A stretch of 64,000 nt of DNA, taken from Taenia hydatigena (Eukaryota; Platyhelminthes; Cestoda; Cyclophyllidea; Taeniidae). The notes below the pieces were generated by a model. It searched no databases, was not told where the DNA came from, and saw only the letters and a program-made list of their open reading frames with translations. Where the stretch lies: the NCBI GenBank assembly GCA_036345935.2, contig JADWOT020001746.1:1-64000 (forward strand), read 5' to 3'. This document shows, one piece after another, positions 1 through 13,500 of the stretch; position 1 is the first letter of the stretch; every line of letters starts with the position of its first letter. The position numbers and the translations under genes are program-made.

Positions 1-553
1 AGATCAAAACGTAAAAAGCAATCACGCAACCCGCCTCCCTCCAAAACAATTGATACGAATAAAGGCTCACGAATCATATTAATCTGACCTGCAATTTGAG
101 ATTTTATTGACCCTCATAGTCTGCAAATACGGTAAGTAATTCATTCGAAGAAAGAGCGCAGAGCTGTGTGATCACAAACTCATGTCCAACTTTACAGTGA
201 GGACAACTCCAAATCCTGGCAAAGCTGCTAGCAAACGATATTGTCTATCGAATTATTCTACCACTCTTTATGTTCTCCCATGTTCGCATGCCTTTGTATC
301 CCTAGCTTTTGCATTTTTATTACCAATTACCATGCAGCTGTCGTCGTAAGTTAAAGCTGGACTCGTTTGCTATCTCAATGACCACGCGTTTGCATCCAGT
401 CGATCCAGCGGGGTTAGAATCAGGCAGGATCCATTCACATACGCAAAATAGCACACTCGGCATGTTTAAGGCTTTGACGCAAATAAATGTGGAGATAATA
501 TCTAGTTACATGCAGATATACGTGTTTTTTTTACATTCGTTTTGTTTTTACAG

Positions 554-1075
554 GTGCATCTAGTGCGGGACGCCTAGTTGTATTCGAGGGAGGAAAAAAC
601 TCAAATCCTCAACAATCCGCCTTGCAACAGCAAGCACAAAAACAACCCCTTCTACTTCACAATGGGTGGAGGAGACGGTGTCTGCTCTGACAAAATTGCC
701 TGTATTTCTAAGATTTAGTCCCCTCTTTATGCATTTGCCAAGGAAAAACGATGAAGACGAACAAAACCAACTGAGTTTCTTGCCATTAAAACAGCAGAAA
801 ATTGATGGGGCTACCTCCAGTAAATCGGGCGCGTTAGGGTCAGCGCCTGTATTTTCTCTAAGCAGTTCTCAATCCTCTAGCACTTTAATCCTGTACTACA
901 GCAAATATCCAAAGGCGACTTGTCTTTGTCTCCAAATCAAGGTTGAAGCTCAGGACAGCCTCAAACTGACACTACGTTGCCGACCTTTCCAACACCGAAC
1001 GCCCTCCTATTCGACACGTCGCCAAGATTACGGCAACAGCTGCAACAGTCGCAGATGCCCAAAGTGTGGCTAATA
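554..1075 (+). pseudogene. H1: 5' coding fragment of the NK-like homeobox family
   Basis: This matches the start of the large exon of H2 (27443) and H3 (58676). All three begin directly after a pyrimidine-rich tract and CAG (here ending at 553), followed by TGCA(C/T)C. Shared blocks include the stretch read as ETVSALTKLPV, the NDED-rich segment and the phrase LFDTSPRLRQQLQQ, which corresponds to LFDTSSNLRQQLLQ in H3. Those blocks lie in different frames here, so at least two frameshifts are present. The homologous part stops near 1050-1075, well before the homeodomain, and no homeobox helix is seen downstream. It is a dead fragment; alone it would not be recognisable as a homeobox gene. Confidence 0.6.
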
Positions 1076-1330
1076 AGTACACCCAGACACAACAAATGGG
1101 CTACAGCAAAAGTTTGCTATCTATGCCGCCTTGCATGAAACGACTCAGGCATTGCTTCTCCGATCATCTCGACCCACACCCTCCACCAGGTGCAGATCCA
1201 CTCTTTGGCTGGTCACTGCTCATTTAGGCATGCATCCGTTCGCACAGCATGACTTGCCTCAAATAGAAGCATTTAACTAAATTAAACAGAATTCCTTCAT
1301 TTAACAACTAACGAATGTCATATTGTTGAG
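1076..1330. other. unassigned spacer after H1
   Basis: No coding or repeat signal was recognised here. The glutamine-rich block of H1 ends just before it. Confidence 0.4.
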
Positions 1331-1940
1331 GAACTGACGTGATTCGGTTGTGTATAGCAGTAATAATAGTCTCATGTGCCGAGTCCCTTAGTCTTGCCCT
1401 TTATCTAGTTGTCACTAAAATTATGAAAGGGGGAGGAAAAAAGTAGAGCTTAACGTTGATTGCCGCGTACTCTAAAGTGCTATGAGCCTCGTATTCCATG
1501 TTTCCATGTAGCTTAAAGAAAAGACCAGAGCGTCTCATCAGTAACAGCGAGAGCCGACGAGTGATCTTGTAGCATTTGGTTTTGGGGAGCATGATCTAGT
1601 TGGCATTGAAAGCGGGGAGCAACTGACTGGGTGTTATTTTGCTAAAATCGCCTAAGTTGGAACAGCAACATCACACCTACTGAGCAATTGCGTCAAGAAA
1701 AATTTGAGTTGTAGACTTCAAAAGCAAATAAGTGATCAACAGTATGTCAACTCGATCAACCCGAACCAACGAAACTGATCAGACAGCTTGCAATAAAAGC
1801 ATTGCAGTCTGCAACGCAGGCCTAAATTGTTGTTGGCTGTAGGGAATGATTTGCGTACACCCAACCCTTTGAGAAGGACACAACTTACTTTCTAGCATGC
1901 CAAACTTCGAGCAGGATGACTACGCTCTTATTTGTGTCCT
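1330..1940. repeat. dispersed repeat, copy 1 (partner 39290-39880)
   Basis: About 600 bases resemble 39290-39880 in the same orientation. Shared landmarks include the stretch around GATCTTGTAGCATTTGG (1563), a GTTGGAACAGCAACA-like block near 1657, AAATAAGTGATCAACA near 1727 and AGCAGGATGACTACGC near 1911. On the minus strand both copies carry a short open frame with the shared residues YKITRRL followed by LMR, at 1592-1401 and 39496-39299, possibly the remains of a coding segment. The family is not identified. Confidence 0.6.
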
Positions 1941-2640
1941 ATATACTCCTATTATTAGTAACACCCATTCACCGCTCTCAAGTTATTTGTACCCACTTTA
2001 AGCTTCAGTTACCCATTTTGATTCTGTTCGCTCACTTACTGGAAAAATTAGACGCAAAATTTACTATTCGGGCTTTGTATTTTCTAGGCACGTAACCTTA
2101 TCAAGTTTGTTCGCTTTACTGACCGATGGATCAGGCGATTAACAAAAAATAAATATACAGATTGCCTGAGTTTCGTCTAAATGTTCCAGCCCTCATGGGA
2201 AAAAATTGTGCTGAGAGCACCTCCGACACCCAAGTAAAATTTTGCGTTGATTAAGGCTAGCACAACCAACAACAACAACAACAAAAGTCAAACCAATTCC
2301 GATTTTGTAAAATTAATTTGAAACAATGTAACAAATAGAGCAAGCTGCTTAGTTCAAGAAAATTTGTTTTGCACAATGAGTCAGCTACAGGCAAACGAGG
2401 AACCAGTAATGCATAAGACAAGAAAGGCTACAAATGATGGAATGGGCATTTGGCTGCTGACACAAATGACCGCACGAACGAACCATTGTCTCTCATTTCC
2501 CTCTCCCACAACAGGCTCACTCTACATGCCTCAGAACTACACAAGTAATATTAGGCACGAAAATTGCTACACTCAATCGCAGTTGCGTTCAATGTTCACT
2601 GGAGTCTTTCTTTTGTTATACACAATGGCCAGACACCTTA
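1940..2640. other. unassigned AT-rich spacer with a CAA microsatellite
   Basis: No gene is supported. A short (CAA)n run lies at about 2268-2283. The 115-codon open frame at 2364-2711 has no family features and its end overlaps the repeat that begins near 2640. Confidence 0.5.
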
Positions 2641-4730
2641 GACAACGGTTGATAGCGTGGTTGGTTGGAGTAAGAACGGATGATCAAACACCTACCTGGT
2701 TAAAACAATGAGAGTGATTGCCTGCTAACCTGCATGCTGGTACGAGGAACGACGGCACTACGATTTAACAGTTTTACACAAAAAACTGTCTGCTGATGAC
2801 AATGCATGCATAAGGTGTTCGCTTTGGTCCCTACATGTTGACTCCTTACCTTTATTTTTCCACTTAAATGCCACGAGAACCCCTCTCACCTCTGGATCCC
2901 TCACACAACTCTCCTTCTCCTCCTACCTCATCGTCTGCCAGCGCTCTCCTCGTAGTCGATTTGATTAACTAGAAGGATAAGCTAGTTGGCGAGGATGAGG
3001 AGAACGCGCCTCCACACTCACACTTACAAGCACACACACGTTCCTGCTTGTATTCGTTAGACGCCAATTAAGGCCACTCTCCAAATGAACAAAAGTGAAA
3101 GTGGACAATGCTGCACACACAAACTTGGGCAAACAAACAGACAGGCGTAAATACATTGCGGGAACAAAGAAGGCTGTCTAGAGCAAAAGCGAACAATTTT
3201 ATTCGTTATTGTAAAGTCAGGTAGAGGGGTTCTTTACAGAGAAAAAAGGGATTGAGACGTGAGATAGGCGGGTAGGGATGCGACTAGTTTGCGACTTTGC
3301 TCTCGAAAAGGTAAGTGAAGGAGAAGTAAAAGTAGGAGACGGAATCGAGGCGAAGTGGAATGGGACAAACTAAAGTGACAGAACGAAAAATGGAAATAAA
3401 GAGTCGATGGTAATCTAAGCAAAGCTTTGCTAAAACAAAATTCGGTTCCATGTAAAGCTTGAGTAAGTCAGATCCAGTCTAATCTGTGCTAGTCTGATCT
3501 GGATTACGAATCTGTGTATTATTTAATCATGTCACAATCGAGATTGAGACTAATTAAGAGATAAAAGGGAGCCTACAAAGAGCGTGCTGGCAGATGATGA
3601 GGTAAAAGGAAAAGGTGAGAGAAGAGTGGAGGACACAGAGGTGCGTGACGTTCACATTGACACCAAAGTAAAAAAATATAGGTAAGGAGCTAAATTGGTA
3701 GGCGTACTGACTCCCTCTTTTGAATGATTTTGACATAATGCAAGACTCAATGCGTTTAAGCTTGTAGACCGTAGCGGGCGACGAAGGAGACCCTCACCGA
3801 AGATGCGTTGGAGTGTGATATGAGAAATGGGACGTAGATAAGAGAGCACCTCTTTATCTATTTCAAAGACGTCATCGGACCCACTTCTAGTCTGCGTACC
3901 TCGACCCCTAATGTCTGCAAGAAAGAAAGAGACGACCACTTGGCATAGATTTAAGTCAAGTTGATTGGACTGGCCAAATTTAAGTGTTGCAGCTGGCTTA
4001 AATGGTATCGTGTAGAGTGCCTTATCAAGCCTGTCATAATCTGGCCTCGGTCGCCTATCTTGTCGATTCCGATTTAATCTAAATTAGTCATATCTGGTCA
4101 AATGTGGACTTGCGTACCGTTCTGCACTGCTTTTGCAGTAGGACATGAATATTAGGCAAGTTAATTTACACCAGCAGGCCTCCTGAAGTAAAGAGCATTT
4201 TTGAGAGTATATTTGCGACACAAAAAGCAAGTGTGCAGAGTGGAATGTTGATATAAGAAATCAGCAATTCACCCCCAAAGAACGGTATTGATTAAAGCAA
4301 AAGAACTTTTCTGGTGCGCGCTTCAATTTTGTACCTGGACAAATGCTATTTTTCATTTTGAATGGCAATATTGGTCTATGCGCTTCTTCGGTAGGAGTGA
4401 AGCAACAGGAATGCTTAGCCGAAAGAGTCAAGGGTTAGGTGAGAAGTCGTGGATATGGAGCTGCAGTGCAGTGTTCTTCACTTCTTTCCTACCCTCTTCC
4501 ATTCTTTCCCACACTGATTCACTTGCTCACTCATCTAACCATGTGACAGTGATTTATAAAGCAATCGGCTTAATGAAAAGAGCTTGATTTTTTATCGAAT
4601 AGCACACTAGAGGAGGCGACAATATTGAAGCGGCCACGCAAGTGAAGTGAAGGATCAGATTGGCACACGAATGGATCGTCGATAAGAGGAGGAAGCAAGA
4701 GCAGGCGTGGAGTGAATTATCTGCCTAATG
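2640..4730 (-). repeat. dispersed element E, copy 1 (minus strand)
   Basis: On the minus strand this block follows the same order as the plus-strand copies at 20040-21530 and 33640-36200. The order is: a motif near 4140 with AATATTCATGTCC, a GCAGACATTAGG block near 3920, a GCCAC/TCTGCCAGC block near 3600, and a block with GCCTGTCTGT and CCCAAGTTTGTGTGTG near 3130. The 2640-2990 part repeats the GCCAC/CGTCTGCCAGC block in the opposite orientation, an arrangement also seen at 32540-32840. Small open frames inside it, such as 3939-3652 (-), are best explained as chance frames in the repeat. The element class is unknown. Confidence 0.65.
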
Positions 4731-4739
4731 CCATTAATA

Positions 4740-5225
4740 AGAAGGGAAGACAAGTGTTTGGCAAACATGAAGTACGTTCCTACTCCATAAAGCAAACTAT
4801 GCTTTTTAAAAAATGCATTGCTTAATTCACCCTATTCAACTTGCTTTATCTCATGTTTTCACACATTTGCATTGTCAATATTTAAGTTTAAACACCTTTA
4901 TCTTTGTTCTAAGTACGCAAGCTTTTCCTTACTTTTTCATTTTCCTTTATTACCGTGATTTCTTAGCCCTCCTTGCCGATATAGACAACCTGCGTTTTAA
5001 GTGCACCGACATTTCCTGATTTTATAGCAAGACCTGCTGCAAGGACTCACAAAAGTACGCAGCCAAATCGCGTGACTGGGCAACTCGAGATCAAAACAGA
5101 CAAAACAAAGCGCATTCCTAGACCTGTAGCGTCCCAGCTTTCCTTGCCACGATAGACACCCTTCACCTCGACCACACCTACGCTGTCCGACTTTAAAACG
5201 GAAACTGCTGCAATCTCTTACAGAA
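4740..5225. other. unassigned spacer
   Basis: No gene or recognisable repeat was seen. The 68-codon frame at 4813-5019 is unsupported. Confidence 0.4.
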
Positions 5226-5229
5226 GGTA

Positions 5230-6760
5230 ACTAGCTGTTGATATCCAAGTCTGAGGAATTTCGCATTACTGTAAATAAAAACAAATAGAGCTCTTTACTT
5301 TTGCTAGCTTCGAATTCATTGCCGTAATTGGACTACTATGCTACGTCAAACAATTGCAGAAGAGAGCCTACCACCAAGTCTATCAAATTCAATCAGTTCT
5401 GATCATTGAGAGTGCGCATTCGTTCATTGCCAACCATCTGTGTCATCCTAGGCGCTCTTATCATCGGCCAAACATTACTCTTACAAGTTGATGGAAGAAC
5501 TGCCGCAAAAGATTACTCAATAGAATAGGCTGCTAGAATACAATTTTGGTCGGCTCTATATCTAAATAAACCAAAAATAGCGCAACTTTATATTCTTGCG
5601 TTATTTTAACTTTCTTTCTCAAAATAGGCTACTTAAACATCGGCCAGGTTCAAATTTTAATGCTCAACACGGGAAATAGCACAGCTACTAGCGATGGAAG
5701 GAAGAGTCAAGTACAAAATTAAATAATTTCGATAAAAATTCAAGAAACTAGATCGCAGATATGTACTAATGCTGCCCCAGTTTTCGTATTAAAATCATTT
5801 GCACTACATTGTGTTCATTCCTAGGCATCAAACGTCCTATAATTGAAATGGATTTTACTGGAACGCAAGTAGCCTAACACTTATAGCCTAATCCTAACCA
5901 AATTTAGATTTAATGAACAAAATATGGTGCGTCCTGGTTTTCTTTGGTGCACACTCTCAGTCCACCTGCATGACAAAAAACGTTATAGTTTCAAAGGAGA
6001 TCTGTGTAGCAATTGCAAAAGAAAGCCTACTGCTAAGTAGGTAAGTAAGTCGGAGCCTTATGATGATCACCTTAAGACTGAGGTAAAAAAGACTGTGGTA
6101 AAAACTCTAAGAGCACAGTACACTTTGTCTGAATTGGCATTGTTTTACTTGTGTAATGCCATTTTAAAGCTGATCCCATTCTGACCTTTCCGACATCGAT
6201 GAACAGCTATTTGGTAATTATATCCTTATACTGCCTTAAGGGCCTCTGACCCGAACACCATAGCTATTAAGTAACCCAGAATGCCCAACATTTATATAGG
6301 TGTAGGTCGGTACTATAGCAATTTACTGCGCAATAGTGATTAAGATCTTTGTAATAAACAGTCAAGTCTAATCATCCAGTAAACAGCTATTTTAGTTAAT
6401 GCATGACAAGCGTGGTAAGAACTCATAAAATTCAATTTGTTCTTACCTGCATTATGTGCAAAGCAATGCCAAAGGCGGGACCCTGATCTTGAATTCCTCG
6501 TTAAAGGATGCAGTACAATCTAATGAAATTCTTGTTCCGTATATCCATTTTTACCGAGTAATTCTCAGCAAGTAAGATGATTCTTTGGAAAAAACTTAGC
6601 TCACTTCTGCCGAAATCATGTCATTTTAGCGTTACGATGGTCTCACTTACCAACGAGGTGGAAAGCAGTTACCGCTGATGACCTCCAAAATGATGAGCGA
6701 TTAAGTTAACTTAAAGACTTATTTCACCTAACAAAATATGCAATCGGTAATTGGCATGCG
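5230..6760 (-). repeat. inverted repeat arm, pairs with 18480-19700
   Basis: Reading this block on the minus strand gives the order of landmarks found on the plus strand at 18480-19700. They include TATGCAATCGG/GATTGCGTATTTCG (6736 against 18550), GATGAGCGATT/CGGCTCATCATTTTG (6691 against 18590), TGCATGACAAGC near 6400 against TGTCATGCATAAAC near 18916, and the block with GTTTTCGTATTAAAATCATTTGC (5778 against 19565). No coding frame is conserved between the arms. A third partial copy lies near 48410-48560. Confidence 0.65.
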
Positions 6761-9335
6761 TCCAAAAATTACAAAGAGCATGCGTATTTATTTTGGTCTT
6801 ACATGATACGTGATGCATTAAAATCTGTCACTCGTCATACGCGTGTGCCTATATTCAGTAAAATCTTTCTTTCCATTCTGTTCTACTTCTGTTTTTAGAC
6901 GATTTTTGGGGACAGTGTCTTTTGCTCATTCTTTTTGAATCTCAACTCAACTTTGCATTAATCTGTACCTATGAAATGATACGGCAAGTAAAAGTAATCT
7001 TAGATACACCAAACTTGCACATTTCTTGTGCAGTCAGAAGTGGTTTTTTTTGCAAAGTGTAGGCGTAAAACAGGTCGAAACACATTGAGGAGGGTTACAA
7101 TATTCCCCCTAACTGCAGCTCAACAAACATGGAGATCATAATATGTGTGCTAAAAACTACACCATGCAGTGCCCCTTTAGTTTGGCAACTCTTTCCTAAA
7201 AATAAACAAAGCATGCACTTTGAATCTAATAATGCCTTTATCTATTTCTTGACTATGCTTGTTTGTTCGAAAGCATTCTGCAATTCAATATTATTATGAC
7301 ACGGTCTATGAGCGTCAGTAATTTATTTATAGGCTGTTGTCTCAAAACAATTTGCTATCCATACAACTTATCGTGTGAGAGAGACAGGAGATTTAGGAAA
7401 ACCGGAATCATTATTTATGGCCATGCTCCTTCCATAACTTTACTAACTCTTGTTAACAAAATTAGTCTAAGGGGAATATTGCAGAAGCATGCAGCAGGTA
7501 TATGCGTAGTAGCAACACCACAATTTGTTAGGTTGGGTTAGATTCGGCTCATCAGCTGCGACAAGTCGACAAGGGGCTAAAGTAGGAGCCCTGGTATGTA
7601 GTCTGACTGACTATTGCAAGCGGCCCCACTGTTTGCGAAGTCCTGTAGGTGGGTGGTGGGTCGGTGCGCAGCGGTTTTATTGTCTGATAGGTGGATTCTT
7701 CTTCTTTGCCACCTTCCCTCGCCTCATCACTCACAACTAGTTGTTGAAAGAAGTGAAAGTTGGTTTGACAATGGTAAGGAGAAGGGTGCTCTTCTTCCTT
7801 CCAAGTCACTTCTAGGAACTTGCTCACGACTCTTCAATTAACGCGTTCTTCGCAACGTCTTCTTATGAAACAACACCACTGTCTTTTTGATTATGCGGGG
7901 TAGTGCTTTTATTAACAAATGAATACAGTCAGATGCCTATTCTCTGCTTCTCCTACTCCACGGCCTCTTTGTGCGATCTCCTCCGTTTGTGTGCAACCCC
8001 TTACCCCAGCCAATGTCCGATCAAATAATTACCCCGACGTGCAACTCCTACTGGGTGCCTATTCAGTAGCAATAACATTTTGCATCCAAAACATTTCAGC
8101 AGTCCAGATTGTCAGCAGGTAGCCACCGCATGGGATAAGAGAGTTGCGACAGCAATCGCCCTCCTTCTCCTCCATCTGAACCCTTGTTGGTGACACAGTA
8201 ACGAAGCATGCACATTACTTCGTGACACAGTAGTTGCCGCTTCCAGGAACATTTTGTTTAGAATGCACACCGTTTGTAAATGGGAGTCTTACCTTCTTGT
8301 AGTGGGGGTTGAGCTGATGGTAGTTTGAGTAGGCATGCATGCATGTATACATTTTTATCTCACTCATCTTGGAAGTAAAGGAGGACAAAATAATCACAAT
8401 AGGAAGCAGTGCCTCTTTGACGACGTGGGAAGTGGTGGGGTAGACTTCCAAGACATGTGTTTTCGACGCAATCCTTGTCTAGATCCACGCCTTTACCTTT
8501 TATAAATAAAAAGAAATGTTTCTCTTTAATGCTCTTCGTTGCTCTACATGAATGGTTTTGGGATTTTAAATTTTGGTGTTCCCCATTCGCTTAAATTTGC
8601 CCTTTGAATCACATATTCTACTACTTCGCTTAAATCTTACTATTATGTGATGAACTAACCCAATTCTTTAGTGCAGTTGGCACCGCATATTTATTATGTA
8701 TTACTAGTGTGCCCTTATTTGTCACAGGTTATACATACAACTTTATTTTTCCATTTTCAAATTTTTGCCTTTAAGGTAATCGGTCGTCTGGCGGCATTGC
8801 AAAGGCCATGCCGATCATTTGCATGTGTACCATGACTCAAGTCTGCTAGACAATGTAAGTTGCAGTTAAAAGTTATGTAAAAGCCGTCAAGAAATTAAAG
8901 CTGCACTAAATCACAAACAAATCTACGTTGCCCTAGGCCTTATAAATCAACTTGGAAACAAACACCAAGCTTGACGATCGTCAAAACAAACGCTAAACCA
9001 CCATTTAAATTACAAGAATATTAGTTAAGAACTCTTGTAATCTAATTTTAGCGCGTTTTAAATCTAGAATTTGCTGCTAGTTTTGTCACTTACGATTGCA
9101 AAGAAATTCATTTTGATTACATTGTTACTTTGTATATCTATCACTCAAAACAAAAGATAGGAATTTTAAGTAATGTTTTGCCTGTATAAATGCACAAAAT
9201 CAGATGCTGATTTGTTTTATCGAACAGCATCAAAACGGTCAACTAGATTTGTGCGCGAAGTATGTGATCGGTGTTTGTTTTGGTGGTCAATATTTTCGGT
9301 TAATGGGAGTTAATTCGCTCCAACGAGCTGGAAGT
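6760..9335. other. unassigned AT-rich region
   Basis: No convincing exon, RNA gene or repeat was recognised. Several 60-90 codon frames exist at 7263-8122, often overlapping on both strands, as expected by chance. Confidence 0.4.
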
Positions 9336-9339
9336 CGGT

Positions 9340-10520
9340 AAGTACTTGGCATTTTTTACTAGTTTTAGCTTGTTATGTGTTATTAGGTCCCTTTCATGCC
9401 GATTGGCTTCCTTTGTACGCCTACTTGCTAGAGTAAACTCGAGTGCTTCATAATGGGGATGTTAAGACGTTGTTGTTTTCCAGCTGCAAATTCCATCCAC
9501 GTCCATTATTCGCCATGCAATACTTTAAGTAAAAAACAACATTGTTTTGGCGATTTGTCAACCTGTTTGCTTTTAATGACTGTGGATTTTGATTAATGAG
9601 TCGTAATTTTGTTGAGGAGTGTTTTAACTTTCCTAAACACTTGGCGCATACTCATTATTTCCGCTAGAAAGTATTCGTTATATGCCTTATTGTCCATAAC
9701 TTTGAACCGTGCATTTGTCAGGTCGGATATTGGCGTCGCCGTCAAAAATTTATGCTTTGCGAAGAATGGAGACGCTGTGAGGGTGCAATGGATACGAATC
9801 TCGACTTGGATATAGCTTTCCAAGTGAGCGACAGCTTCCTCAGGTAAGATCGAATTGCAAATACTGTTGCTGTCTTTTCTACGCAGCAGTGGATTCGGTC
9901 TGCGTCCTTATTTTGGGCTGAAACATGCTTGCAGCACATTTTTTGTGTGGTACAAGATGCGTTAGTTTTAGTTTTTTTAGTTGTTATTACGTTCTCTGAG
10001 TGTTGATTTGCTTCCTTCATACGCTTACGTGCTAGTGTAAACGTAAGGGTTACGTAATGTGACTGTTAAGGCGCTTTTCCCAACTGCAGTGCCTACTCAC
10101 GTCCACTTTTTTCTTTGCAATACTGTAAGCGAGAATTTGGGATTGTTATGGCAATTTGTAATGGGTTCGTTCTTTAGTGACGATGGATTTGGCTTAGTGA
10201 GACAATTTTGTTGAGAAGTGTTTCAGCTTCACTGAGTACTTGGTGCTAATGGGCAATCGTTAGGCTTGCATACCCTTCAATCCATTCCCTTTACCCGCTT
10301 ACATACTAGATAGACGTTGAAGAGGTAAATGCAGATCTTGTCAAGACTTTTTCTTTTGCCAAGAATGGCGGCATTATCTGTCAGCAATGAGTGCGGTTCC
10401 CGCCTTCGCTATCACTTCACACGTTCCTCGGGTAAGATTGGATTGCTGTAAGTGGATTTTTGTCGTCGATTTTGTATAGCTGTGGTTTCGATTTGCGTTC
10501 TCATTTAGGGTAGAAGCAAG
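9340..10520 (+). repeat. direct tandem duplication, two units of about 590 bases
   Basis: Unit 1 (about 9340-9930) and unit 2 (about 9930-10520) share a series of landmarks in the same order. Examples are TTTTTTAGTTG/TTTTTACTAGTTTTAG, a segment with TACGCCTACTTGCTAG against TACGCTTACGTGCTAG, CCACGTCCATTATTCGCC against CACGTCCACTTTTTTC, ATTTTGTTGAGGAGTGTTT against ATTTTGTTGAGAAGTGTTT, GCGAAGAATGGAGAC against GCCAAGAATGGCGGC, and a GGTAAGAT block at 9844 and 10433. The repeated GGTAAGAT looks like a 5' splice site, so an exon/intron pair may have been duplicated, but no open frame is conserved across both units. Confidence 0.7.
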
Positions 10521-13500
10521 CTTTTATCATTAATCTGTAGATCCTTTTACATTTCATGTGAAGTAAAAGGTGTGTTATTTTCATTACTATGATATCCTTG
10601 TCGGCGGATCACGCATACATGTATGGAGGACGTAAGACACTTGGGAACTTCACTGCTCATTGACTTGGAGATGAGCTTTATTTTTGTGCTGGTGTGATCC
10701 TTGCGAAACGTGTTGTGTGGAGGGAGGGCGTCGGTGATGGCTTAATGGTGGGCTCAGCTTTGACGGCATGAGTTGGTGTCTGGGCGAGGTGGGCGCAGCA
10801 GAAGCGGAGGAAGAAGTGACTAGTGGGAAGCATTTGCATCACTACGCAGATTGTACTTTGCAGCAGTCTTAAATGTTTGCTTGTTAAGGTGTTTTCTCCT
10901 ATCATTAGTTATGTTCGGAGACGTCAGCTTTGCAGCGTATTAGACATTCACGCATCGGCTTTTCCATTGTTTGCTTTTTTCCCTTTCGGATGCTACAAAA
11001 TTACTGTGGTGAGGTAACATTTGATGAGTCTGCGGAATGGTAGGTAGTACGAGCTCGTGAAGTTATTGGCGGAGGCGTCTTCGTCTCGGCTGTGCGATGT
11101 GGATGTCGGGATGGACGATAGCGGTGTGTGTTGGATGGCATAGCGGTAGGTGTGAGAAGGGTGAGAAGGGCGTGGGCGCATGCTCAATAGACTAACTGGA
11201 GTGTAACACTGATGGGCTGGGTGCGGAGGGGCGGGTTTATTTTCCATGTCGATGAGTTGCTCTGGTGATTGTGTTAACACCGAAAAGATGGGGAGGACGA
11301 GAAGGCGAGGTGTTCCAGGGCTTTTTTTTTAAACGTGCCGTAGGTGCCCTTTTTTTCGTGAATTTGGGTGTATGTGTGTGTGTATTTCTTACTGTCTACT
11401 AATTGTTTTGTTGCACGTAAATCTACGCGTATTGATATTGTCGAGATCGTCTAGGGCTCGTTTTTAGTTCCGTAAACGTGTGTGTATAGGGATCCCTTTT
11501 TGTTAATGAGGTTCTAGGGGGAAAATTTGACGTGTTTTGGTTGGTTGTTGAACGGCAACGCTTTTTCGCGTTCGTTCTCTGCGCTGAATAATGGAGTAGA
11601 GGCGATTAATTGAAGTAGGTAGGTGGGGTGTTATTTGAATGAGGGAATGATGTTGTGGCGGTGAATGAGGCCCCACCTGGTGGGGGGGGAGGGGGGGGGA
11701 AGGCGAGGAGGAGAACTTACCAAGCATGTGGCTTTATATGGTGCCAAAGTGGTCGCGGGTCCAAAGTACGACGAAAGAGAATTTACACTTCCTCTGGCGC
11801 ATTATTGTGTGGTAGGCACGAGGACTTGAGTGAGTGGCACTAGGCGTCAATTTTGAATGCAAAACTTGTAAGTGCAGTATTTATGTGCTGTAATAGTCGG
11901 TCCCTGACCAGCATTGGCTGCCTCGCCACCATTGTTCGCAATGCTGACTACGTGACGCTTCTCAACGTTGTCGTCAATTATGGACTCATCAGGCTGCCTG
12001 TTAACAATAGCACGAATCGTTGTCGGCGGTGGCAATGACGGCATAGGGGGATGTGGGCGTAGAAGCCGATCCATGGGAAGCCTCTGGGACTACATCAAGG
12101 GCCCTTGAACTCGTCGTTGTCGATCGTGACAGCTGAGGTGTCGAGGCAAATATTAGAGGTGTGATGAATGCAACTGAGAGCTCCTTTGCCCCTCCTTAGT
12201 GTGGACTACTTCTTCACACAGGACATAAGCAGGCAGGCAACGCGACAGTGTGCTTGGAGGAGGACCTTAACATCATGGAAGAATGGGTGCGGCGTGTGTG
12301 GCTGCGTGAACGCCAAGCAGGCGGGCGAGAGTGAAGGGAGAGGAGAACGGTACCTTGGTAAGTACTCCTCTATGGAACAGTGTATGTTGTACAAGTTGAG
12401 TGAGGTCCTATCATAGGCTTAAAATTACACCACTTTTGTTTGTTCTGTTTGTTTATTTTTTCAACCTAAGGTAGTAGTAAGATTTTGAGGCCTTTAGCAG
12501 TAACAACATCAACAACGGCATGGCGTGAGGCGAAGCTGATTTGAGGCTACATTACAAAGAGCCTTCATGCGATGCATTGGTTTTTCACGACGTCCATGCA
12601 TGTGAGCGTTGAGCGGGGTGACTTATTGCTAGGGTGTGGTTGTTAATTGTCAGGAGAATGAGGAGGAGGAGGAGGAGGAAGCGATGATGCTGCACGATTT
12701 AATGACGTACTTGCTTCTGCCCATTGTAGCATTCATAGTTCTCGCCATATGGAAACGTTCTAACACCTACCAATTGTTTTGTCCACTTTAAACTGCTTGG
12801 TTTATAGCCATCAATCGCTTAATATTGCATCTGTGACTGCAAAAGTGCACCACTGATGAGATGCGAAAATGAATTTTGAACTTTAATGACTGGGAGAAAG
12901 ACATTTGATAAGGGCAGTACCAAAGACGGGCCAGTAAGACGAAGGATTTGTGCAATGCTTTACTGTTGAAATGGGACAATCGCACACCTAGTGATGAAAG
13001 TTTTGTCGAAATTCTCCAGAGGAGAAAGGGAGACAGTGACCCGAGCAACCAAAGTTCGCAATAGAGTCCGTTAGCTGTGACCCATCTGTCCAAAGAATTT
13101 TGAGGCAGAAGACGAGGAGACCAACGGGAAGCGCACTACATCGCTATCCATTGTGAAATAATTATGTCGACGGAGGCCACTGTTTCACTACCCATAAGGA
13201 CTGTATCGGTGCTGTCACCTACGTTAATAAGCTTATAACAAAATAATTAGTCTGCTTGAGGATAGCGATTCAGTTCTCACATGTGGTGCATAATGTTCTG
13301 ATATCCTTTTCCAGAATGAATGCATCTTTCTACAATAGGATGCAATTTTTGTAGCTGTATATCAATTGTCAACTAATCAATTTTCGAAGATAAACTGCAT
13401 TTTGTCTGCATACACTCGCAAAGATAAATTTTAGCAGTTGTTCAAAGGCCAAGCTTGATGGTGTGTTTTGCGTATCTTCAAAAATTCTTGAGGTTGGAAG

